A stretch of DNA of 64,000 nt from Chaenocephalus aceratus (lineage: Eukaryota; Chordata; Actinopteri; Perciformes; Channichthyidae): positions 33,509,699 through 33,573,698 of the forward strand of contig CM043801.1 in NCBI GenBank assembly GCA_023974075.1. Reading direction: 5' to 3'. Of the stretch, positions 58,501-64,000 are shown in pieces. Made by a program: the position numbers and the translations under genes. The notes under the pieces were generated by a model, which did not search any database, was not told where the DNA came from, and saw nothing but the letters and a program-made list of their open reading frames with translations. The first letter of the stretch is position 1, and each line of letters starts with the position of its first letter.

Positions 58501-60744
58501 TCCCAGCATTGCAATCATTGTTATGTCAGTTATCAGCGATCGGAAAAGCATAATGAGTTTTTCTAATTTTTTGGTGGGGATCCAAATGTTTCCACTATTA
58601 GAGTGTTTTTAAATGATCAATTAAAGCTGTTAGAGTCTCAATTGAAAAGCCTTCATGTCAAAACCCGGGGGAATGATTGCAAGCTGAGGAAATACTTTTC
58701 TCTTCATTTTCATGATCCAGATATATAGCTGAAAATCATATAACCATATTGCACATCTGCCATTAGATGACTTTTAATACAGGCTCAATAGGCTTAGTGC
58801 CTGAGAGCCTGGCAGCGCTCCCACTCCGGGACCCGCTGGTGTCGTTTCAAACCTCAGATTAAAACCACCGTGTTTAAGTCCAGCGTTTAGCCATTTCACT
58901 GCTTCAGTGCTGTCACTTAAGATTTACCTCATGGTTTAATTGTTTAAATATTCAATACTTTCTCCAATTCTGTTCTGCAAGCAGAAATTACAATTCAGTA
59001 TTGCCTCCAGACGGCAGTTACAAGCCGATTGGAATAGATGGAGAAAGAAATCTATTGGCATTACACAGAACTGCAATCTGGCTCCTGATGTTGGACTGCA
59101 GGCATGCAATGAAACGCTGTCCCTATCGTCAGACGGTCCGTCACATGCTTCTAAAGTCAGTTAAACCAGGTCTGAGATCTTAAAGAGGCCCTGTTATGCT
59201 TTCCTGCAGTGTGTTATAAAGGTCTTTGTGCATGTCAATGGTCTGCAAAGGCTACATTCCATTCCCCCCCCCCCCCCTGCCTAAAACACCTCCATTGGAC
59301 TCCTTTGTTTACTTCTGTAACATAATAGACATCGCTATATAACGCTCCTATTGGCTAGCGCTCCAACACATTGTACGTGGCTAAGGGGCGGGACATCTCT
59401 AAGCGGTTGACCAATCACAACAGAGCCGGCCAGCTAACCAATCAGAGCAGACCGGGCTCTGGTTTCAGACAGAGGGTGAAAAGAGGTGCTGCAGAACATT
59501 AAAGCGTGGAGACATGTCACAGGAGAGACACTTCTTAATCCGTACCTGATTCCGATGATCGGAGGGTTTCCGGTGGCCGCGCAGGTGAACGTTACTCTCT
59601 CTCCTTCCATGACGGAGCGAGGCTCGATGGAAAGGGTCACCATAGGAGGGTCTGCACAAGAAGAGATATATATTTGATGTACAGTAGAACGATAAACCAC
59701 ATGACTGTCTTTGTTTCAGTGCAATGCATCATGAGGGATTCAATTACACAAGCTATACATTTAACAATGACATGTTGTATTTCAAACCTTCACTAACACA
59801 GCACTGGTTCTACATCTACTCTTACTGCATAGTTTTTCTCCCATTAAAGGTGGGGTAGGTAAGTTTGAGAAACCGGCTCGAGATCGCTAGAATTTGAAAA
59901 TACACAACCGGAGAAAATCTGCCTCTTCCTTACAGAGCCCCTCCTCCAACACACACGAACGCGCACATGACCAATGAGGGCACGAGATAAGTTTGTGCCC
60001 CGATGGCAGGCTGACAGGCAGGTAGGTCATCGATTGGTTGTACTTTTTACAGTATTACGGCTTCTACAGATGACATTTTTTTATGGATTTTTTGTCAAAG
60101 CACTTCAGATATTCATTGCTATCGGGATGTTAAGAGCATTCCATGGAATATAACAAAAAGTGTATCTCGAGCCGGTTTCTGAAACGTACCTACCCCACCT
60201 TTAATTACAACACTGGCTTTGAAAAATACATCAATCGTTTTAATTGAAAATTCAAACCGCAGTTTTCTTTATGAGCAATCATTCCGTGTTTCTTAGACGA
60301 CCTTTTAAATCAGGTTTTCCTTATGTTGAAGAAAATCAACCGGCTCGACCGCTTCCGGATATAAAACGAGTGGCTCCAAAGAGGATGCTAAATCAATGCA
60401 ACAGCGATAAAAAATCTGGAACCCGCCCAGGTTTGACAAAGGGGAAAAATAGTGGCTATAAATTCCTAAACACAGCACATAACTTCAAGTTGACAGGTGC
60501 TGGGCAGGTCATTTAAATTATAGCGTGATTTCTTTATGTGCCGACACAAAATCAGCCCCACCTGCACCTTTAGTGACAAAACGGGTAACATACGGTGGAC
60601 GTTGAGGGTAACAGTAGCTCGTTTCCCCATGGGAACCGCAGGGTTACTGGCTACACAGGTGAAGTTGCGACCGCTGTCAGTGTCGGCCGGGATGATGGGC
60701 AGGTAGCTCCTGGTCGTCACCCTCTTCCTGTCAGGTAACACTTC
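39275..60744 (-). CDS. kirrel1: kirrel1 (NEPH1), 3' eleven coding exons; 5' part off the right edge
   Basis: An Ig-superfamily adhesion protein of the slit diaphragm and of cell-cell contacts that binds nephrin and podocin. Exons, 5' to 3': 60594-60744, 59546-59651, 58319-58467, 56004-56130, 55385-55512, 53717-53817, 47575-47791, 45623-45730, 41710-41837, 40777-40851 and 39275-40132. All borders are GT/AG and the phases fit. They cover half of Ig2, then Ig3, Ig4, Ig5, the membrane span and the tail. Landmarks are [67 protein letters not shown] and the terminal QRMQTHV (THV binds PDZ domains). The signal peptide, Ig1 and half of Ig2 lie beyond 64000. Two Ig4 exons carry 1-nt frame breaks. A hexapeptide repeat enlarges the tail. 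Confidence 0.88.
39399..39670 (-). repeat. Coding minisatellite, 18 bp x about 15, in kirrel1
   Basis: The plus-strand unit is ggcccttgtcccatcgct with variants catccct and gggctcatc. All units stay in phase with the kirrel1 frame. The open frames in other phases and on the plus strand are by-products of the 18-bp period. Confidence 0.9.
40777..40851 (-). CDS. kirrel1: kirrel1 exon: cytoplasmic, 25 codons
   Basis: It encodes [20 protein letters not shown] and EYELK exactly in phase 0 on both sides, so skipping this exon would keep the frame. Confidence 0.9.
41550..41597. repeat. (TG)n microsatellite in a kirrel1 intron
   Basis: It is an uninterrupted TG run of about 46 bp, roughly 110 bp downstream (plus strand) of the next exon's splice donor, so inside the intron. 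Confidence 0.95.
41710..41837 (-). CDS. kirrel1: kirrel1 exon: juxtamembrane cytoplasmic region
   Basis: [20 protein letters not shown] then [15 protein letters not shown] matches the NEPH juxtamembrane pattern. It joins KGS upstream and [10 protein letters not shown] downstream. Confidence 0.9.
41965..42240. mobile_element. Small TIR element, family B (copy 1)
   Basis: It begins tttctcaatctcgaggatgc and ends cgagattgagaaacggccac, so the ends are inverted. It abuts copy 2 at 42241. Confidence 0.65.
42241..42803. mobile_element. Small TIR element, family B (copy 2, longer)
   Basis: It begins actggccgtttctcaatcgc and ends tgagattgagaatggccagt. It shares ggtccgtgcgcaaagcattg with copy 1. The frames inside are repeats of the same sequence and have no domain. 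Confidence 0.65.
43525..44880 (+). mobile_element. Family A element (copy 2) interrupted by a Harbinger relic
   Basis: The left part ends gtgtgcatgtaaatggtct at 43600. The right part resumes aggctacaatcccaaag and runs to gcagaatagggccccttta. The join matches uninterrupted copies (catgtcaatggtctgcaaag). Confidence 0.65.
43603..44517 (+). mobile_element. PIF/Harbinger-like transposon relic
   Basis: The inverted ends are AGGAGTGGAGTGCACCAG and its reverse complement. On the plus strand from about 43828, [20 protein letters not shown], then [20 protein letters not shown] and [20 protein letters not shown] follow the order of a HARBI1-type transposase N-terminus, with stops and frame breaks. A minus-strand frame at 44141-44374 ([18 protein letters not shown]) could be a remnant of the partner Myb-like protein. 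No clear target duplication was seen. Confidence 0.7.
45575..45598. repeat. (CA)n microsatellite in a kirrel1 intron
   Basis: A short CA run lies about 25 bp from the transmembrane exon's donor, just inside the intron. Confidence 0.9.
45623..45730 (-). CDS. kirrel1: kirrel1 exon: transmembrane segment
   Basis: [20 protein letters not shown] then [15 protein letters not shown]: a single span followed by a basic stop-transfer. Confidence 0.92.
45731..47574. other. kirrel1 intron, mostly non-coding AT-rich sequence
   Basis: No exon is visible. LINE 3'-type tails occur at about 47265-47345 (gacaataaagctgactttca) and 47440-47510 (tgtattagtcccacagaggg). Confidence 0.5.
47575..47791 (-). CDS. kirrel1: kirrel1 exon: second half of Ig5
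   Basis: It encodes [40 protein letters not shown] and [16 protein letters not shown]. This is the most conserved NEPH signature in the window. Confidence 0.92.
48337..50475. mobile_element. Non-autonomous hAT element with 8-bp target duplication GCCATTTG, carrying a nested LINE
   Basis: The ends are GGTACCACTTTACAATAAGA and its reverse complement, extended by a few more matching bases. The flanks at 48329-48336 and 50476-50483 are both GCCATTTG. The interior has several copies of a unit with aagccttatattggctactt and its inverted arm gtagccaatataaggctt. A LINE (48653-50114) sits within one of these units. Confidence 0.9.
48653..50114 (-). mobile_element. CR1/L2-like LINE fragment nested in a hAT element
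   Basis: On the minus strand: [30 protein letters not shown] (the catalytic YADD), [40 protein letters not shown] and [15 protein letters not shown]. The 3' end is the teleost tail tttagctgacgcttttatcc/aaagcgacttacaataagtg next to attacattacat. It is 5' truncated, has frame breaks, and is inserted at tta. Confidence 0.87.
50484..53716. other. kirrel1 intron with microsatellites and a broken hAT end
   Basis: It holds a hAT-like right end at about 52160-52232 (attgagtttgacccccctgg) without a left partner, and CA runs at 52379-52421 and 52773-52803. No exon was recognised. Confidence 0.5.
53717..53817 (-). CDS. kirrel1: kirrel1 exon: first half of Ig5
   Basis: It encodes [20 protein letters not shown], then [13 protein letters not shown], with an intact frame. 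The donor is gtaagt and the acceptor ttag. Confidence 0.88.
54156..54372. repeat. Two (TG)n microsatellites flanking a minisatellite-like spacer
   Basis: TG runs at 54156-54219 and 54306-54372 lie inside a degenerate transposon-like segment (54070-54500, starting aaggggcccctattatgcga and ending cagaccattgacatgcacac). They are related to the termini of family A. Confidence 0.9.
55385..55512 (-). CDS. kirrel1: kirrel1 exon: second half of Ig4, with an apparent 1-nt gain
   Basis: The frame [20 protein letters not shown] runs into TAA at about 55451. With one base fewer the frame gives [20 protein letters not shown], the conserved F and G strands. The length is 128, whereas 127 is needed. Confidence 0.82.
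55518..55556. repeat. (CA)n microsatellite beside a kirrel1 acceptor
   Basis: The run starts only a few bases upstream of the Ig4b exon acceptor (minus strand). The transcript's polypyrimidine/branch region there is therefore a TG repeat. Confidence 0.9.
56004..56130 (-). CDS. kirrel1: kirrel1 exon: first half of Ig4, with an apparent 1-nt loss
   Basis: The frame enters as [11 protein letters not shown], then hits TAG at about 56093. Reading on in the shifted frame gives [19 protein letters not shown] and [12 protein letters not shown], the expected B- and C-strand part. One missing base near 56094-56097 explains the break. The length is 127, whereas 128 is needed for the phases. Confidence 0.8.
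56902..57216. mobile_element. Small TIR element with TACCGTACTTT ends
   Basis: The left end is TACCGTACTTTTCGGACTAT. The right end, read inward, is GTACCGTACTTTCTATACGG. TA flanks fit a Tc1/mariner-type target. There is no coding sequence. Confidence 0.6.
57590..58105 (+). mobile_element. LINE 3'-end element interrupted by another LINE 3' end
   Basis: It is the same family as 21960-22345. At 57791-57937 an insert ending tgctatataaataaacttgc/cttgccttgcc splits the sequence tgctccctt|tcgg. Confidence 0.75.
57791..57937 (+). mobile_element. LINE 3'-end insertion inside the 57590 element
   Basis: It matches the end of 22600-22832: taatgtttattttattagc, tgtaaagcactttgaattgc and ctatataaataaac, then ccttgcc repeats. 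It is strongly 5' truncated. Confidence 0.7.
58319..58467 (-). CDS. kirrel1: kirrel1 exon: second half of Ig3
   Basis: It continues the Trp of RWAKGG, then [20 protein letters not shown] and NVSILVDVH. The spacing from the cysteine of the preceding exon suits an Ig fold. Confidence 0.88.
59178..59533 (+). mobile_element. Family A element (copy 3), 3' truncated next to a kirrel1 splice donor
   Basis: It contains tattggctagcgctccaaca and cggttgaccaatcacaacag, as in copies 1 and 2. It stops at gagacactt, whereas the other copies continue to the terminal gggccccttta. Confidence 0.7.
59546..59651 (-). CDS. kirrel1: kirrel1 exon: first half of Ig3
   Basis: It reads [20 protein letters not shown], then [15 protein letters not shown]. 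The donor (gtacgg at 59545-59540) lies about a dozen bases from the edge of a family A transposon copy. Confidence 0.87.
59848..60200. mobile_element. Small TIR element flanked by TTAA
   Basis: The ends are AGGTGGGGTAGGTAAGTTTG and, at the right, cgtacctaccccacct; ccggctcgaga is also mirrored. TTAA lies directly outside both ends (59844-59847 and 60201-60204). No open frame of interest was found. Confidence 0.75.
60594..60744 (-). CDS. kirrel1: kirrel1 exon: second half of Ig2
   Basis: It encodes [16 protein letters not shown], the F-strand [12 protein letters not shown] and [10 protein letters not shown], leaving phase 1. The acceptor is ccgacag and the donor gtatgt. It is the most upstream kirrel1 exon recognised; nothing similar was found in 60745-64000. 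Confidence 0.8.
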
Positions 60745-63458
60745 CTGTCGGGCGCAGAAATAGAGAAGGAGAGGATGAACGTGGGTAGAATGTTGGGAGG
60801 GAGAAACGGAAAAAAGATCAAAGCAGAGGAGGAGGAGCACAGTGGATGTGGAAGGACGAGAAGGACATAAAAAGGAGGGAACGGGAAATGTCATGGGAGA
60901 CATAAGAGAGAGGAAGGGGAGGAGAACATGGGAAAGACACGGGATGGTTACTAATGGAGCCCAGACTTAGCATAACATGGAAATAGAAAAGGCAATCTGT
61001 AATAAACAACATTTTCAGACGTGATGCAGGAAAGGAAACTGAAAAGGGGCAAAGGAGAAACAACCAGACATATCCGTGTTCTGGTGCTTCATCGTCATCA
61101 TGTTTAATATCGGTGCAGGGAAATCTAGAACATGTTCTTCTAATTATCAATTCAGTTTTAGGAGGACCCTCGACCTTGCTATCCAAATGAGAGCTGAATA
61201 CTTATGTGAAAAAGAAAAAAAATGAAAGTTGGTTACGAACAGATAGGGGAAGCAATTTCAAGACGACATCTTGAGATCTGGGAATTTGAAGTTTGTTCAT
61301 TTGATTAAAGGACTTCCTTGTTTTTTGGATATATTAATCTATAATAAACTACAGCTATAAGACATAAGCTATAACTCGTATCCTACACTTCAGTCTCCCT
61401 GGATTCTTAATAATAATAATAATAATAATATATTTAATTTATATAGCGCTTCTCATCTGCCAAGACAAATCTCGAAGTGCTTCACAACAAGGGATACTGA
61501 TACACTTTTGAGAGATTAAACAAATAATTGTAATAATAATAAGAAATCAAAAAATAAAAAATAAATAGAGTACAAAAATAAAAGTCGGAGATAACGATAA
61601 AAATGGCAGTACTCAAAGTTTATTGGAAGGCCTGCCGAAAGAAGAGAGTCTTAAGGCCGGTTTTGAAGACCTCGGTGGAAGGGGCAGATCTCAGCTGATC
61701 TGGGAGGGAGTTCCAGAGGCGCGGGGCGAATGAGCAGAAGGCTCGGTCTCCCATTGTTCGGAGACGTGTGCGGGGGATGCTTTGCAACACAGCTACAAAA
61801 TCTGTCAAGAAAGTGTTCACAGCCTTCTCTGTAGTGTAAACGCGTGGTCAGTAACACGATAGCATAAGAGCAGCATGTAATATGTGTGAGCGTGTGTGGG
61901 GGGCATGACACGGGCTGCAAGAGATGTAAAAACATCTGTGTTTGAGTGTCTGAGTCAGTGTTTGCTGCTGCCTCCATGTGCATATGAAAGCATGAGTGTA
62001 CATATGTGCGTGTGTGAGTGTGCGTGTGTTTGTGTGTGCACTTGCAGGCATCATTTCATGAGTGGAGGAGAGTATGCAGGAGCGTGATAGTGGGAGAAAG
62101 GAGTGCAAAATATATCACTTTGATTATAAGTGTCACTTAGTACAGTTCCTGCTTTTATGTGTGGGTATGTGAGGGAGCGTGTGCCAGTGTTACTTGGGTT
62201 AATTAAAAATATCTTGGCTCTATGTTTCCCGTTGTGTCACGACCATAAAGCTTGGATGTGTTTCTTCACATGGGCTTCTCTTGTGGTAAACAATGGCCAT
62301 ACAAAATTCATTGCAGATGGAAGAGAAATGATAGACTCGTTTTAAAGTGGTGCGGTGATGACGTAAACAGAAGTTAACACGGCAAGGGCTTCCTGAAGAA
62401 AGACCATGGCATGTTTCCATTGGATTTTGGAACATTGCAATAAATAAGCTATGTTGCAAACACACATTTCTGATAGTCATGTTCAACAGGATAATCTCCA
62501 GATATGTTCCACTTTGGAAGTGTGTATGCTATTGCCAGAAGTTAAAAGCTCATTTTAACTGTAAACGAGCTACATCACGCTAACATTAGCCACCACCGCT
62601 AAACTAAAGGTGATAATGTTTAGCAGTCTCATTCGGCCACTTTTTTGAACCGCCATTATTATGACACGTACTGTAGAAGCTTTGGACTCTCAGGAGTGGG
62701 GTATTTACTGACTTGTTTTATGTCCAACGGTCTTATTTTTGGCATCTCAACAAAAACACGTTGACTTCGATTCGTGAAATGCTAAAACGCTAAATGAAAG
62801 CTTTAGCGCAAGTTCAATAAGGAAGACCTTCCTGTCAGTTGTCATTTCAGGTGACCACACGCAACCCGCCTCCACCCCTCTCGCCTCCCGTCTCCTCCAG
62901 GACAAAGCTTCCTCCTTCAGTCCGGTCCCACCTACTCATCACCACCACCAGTGTCTAGACCCCGGGGATTTCATCGGAGCGGTTCTTTCCCTCCTGAATG
63001 ATTATCCTGCAAACCGGGGCCTAATGGCCGAACACCATTCCATTCTCCTGTCGTATTATCAGGGCAATCATTTCATCCATATGACGTGTAACAATAAATA
63101 TGTTATCCATACATCACGTCTCTCCGGTTTGAACTAAATGTCCCATTCTATTGGCAAGGACAGACCCTTGCAAACACAAGATCAACTTTGATCTGACAAA
63201 GTTAAACAAAACTTCTTAAATACATTTGTGGTTTAGAATCACTTTATAACAATATAAAGTTACTGAAATACAAGAAGCACTTCTATTGAACTGCAGCAGG
63301 TGTCCGAGAGGGAATCAAACCTACGATTGAATGAAAGAAAGTCACCGTGCAGATATTATCCGGTTTCATTCTAAACCTCATTGCCTTTTATTAAACTTTT
63401 AAAACCTCTCAATTGGAGAGATACCAAAGGCACACTTACTTTGATTCTTCCGTTTGGT
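60745..63458. other. Presumed upstream kirrel1 intron
   Basis: No exon was recognised. It contains a LINE 3' end (61405-61830) and a GT-rich zone (61880-62040). Confidence 0.45.
61405..61830 (-). mobile_element. LINE 3' end with ORF2 C-terminus
   Basis: On the minus strand: GDRAFCSFAPRLWNSLPDQL, then EVFKTGLKTLFFRQAF and a stop, then a 3' UTR ending in an AAT-type run (tattattattatt). This is the typical teleost LINE C-terminus. Confidence 0.8.
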
Positions 63459-63960
63459 AACCCAACCCAGTCTCATGGCAGTTCGTGTTCACCAACACGA
63501 TTTCCCCCTTTTTTTCGTGTTGCACAGCACGATTTTAAAAGCAATGTATTTCTACTGGTAATGTGTTTCGTGCCTGCAGCTGCAGCACGTCTTTTTTCTC
63601 CGGTCGGGTCGTGGAAGACCGGAAGCTGTGTGGTTCATAAAAACATGTCGTTACTCAATATCAAGCCACAGTTATTGCTTTTATTTTAAATCGTATAATT
63701 TCAGACTTTTGTTGCCGTCTGTGAGGAAAATAACGATTTAAAATAAAAGCAATAACTGTGGCTTAATATTGAGTAAGAACATGTTTTTATGAACCACACA
63801 GCTTCCGGTCTCCACGACCCGACCGGAGAAAAAGACGTGCTGCAGGCACGAAACACATTACCAGGAGAAATACATTGCTTTTAAAATCGTGCTGTGCAAC
63901 ACGGAAAAAAGGGAAAATCGTGTTGGTGAACACGAAATGCCATGAGACTGGGTTGGGTTA
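63459..63960. mobile_element. Foldback element with arms of about 230 bp
   Basis: The left edge taacccaacccagtctcatg is mirrored at the right edge by catgagactgggttgggtta. The arms match over cgtgttcaccaacacgat, gcaatgtatttctactggta and tactcaatatcaagccaca. The short spacer is about 63700-63735. A single arm occurs at 4725-4996. The frame at 63381-63689 is just the arm translated. Confidence 0.85.
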
Positions 63961-64000
63961 TCACGATCCAACACTTAATTCACAAATCATCTGAAATGTT

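Overview
This is a vertebrate nuclear window, almost certainly from a percomorph-like teleost fish. The genes have introns with GT/AG borders. The repeat content is typical of teleosts: CR1/L2-like LINE pieces, hAT and Harbinger elements, many small terminal-inverted-repeat (TIR) elements, a tRNA-derived SINE and long (CA)n runs. No bacterial, organellar or CRISPR features are present.

Layout. (1) 1-1.5 kb: exon 1 and promoter of a type I keratin on the minus strand; the rest of the gene lies off the left edge. (2) 1.5-7 kb: intergenic repeats, a LINE reverse-transcriptase fragment and an LTR-like fragment. (3) 7.1-8.2 kb: a GPR160-like receptor on the minus strand whose reading frame is broken. 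(4) 9.5-26 kb: a cluster of SLAM/CD2-family immunoglobulin receptors. It holds a dead minus-strand fragment (9.5-11.6 kb), an intact six-exon plus-strand gene with ITIM-like tail tyrosines (12.4-17.5 kb), and an intact four-exon minus-strand gene with a ten-residue tail (23.6-25.9 kb). Nested transposons separate the two intact genes. (5) 26-39 kb: gene-poor, with LINE 3' ends, a purine-biased tract, a SINE, CA repeats and a hAT element. (6) 39.3-60.7 kb: the 3' eleven coding exons of kirrel1 (NEPH1) on the minus strand, from the second half of Ig2 to the C-terminal THV. Its introns are full of transposons, and two adjacent Ig4 exons each carry a 1-nt frame break. (7) 60.8-64 kb: presumably an upstream kirrel1 intron, with a LINE 3' end and a foldback palindrome.

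How the genes relate. The two SLAM-like genes look like a paired set: near-identical extracellular domains, one tail with inhibitory-type tyrosine motifs and one tail without motifs. Kirrel1 is an adhesion molecule of the slit diaphragm and of synapses. From memory, human KIRREL1 and the SLAM family both lie on 1q23, so their closeness here may be conserved synteny.

Limits. Exon borders come from reading splice sites, frame phase and family knowledge, with no alignments or transcripts. Repeat borders are approximate unless a target-site duplication is stated. The single-base frame breaks in kirrel1 and the GPR160-like gene may be consensus errors.
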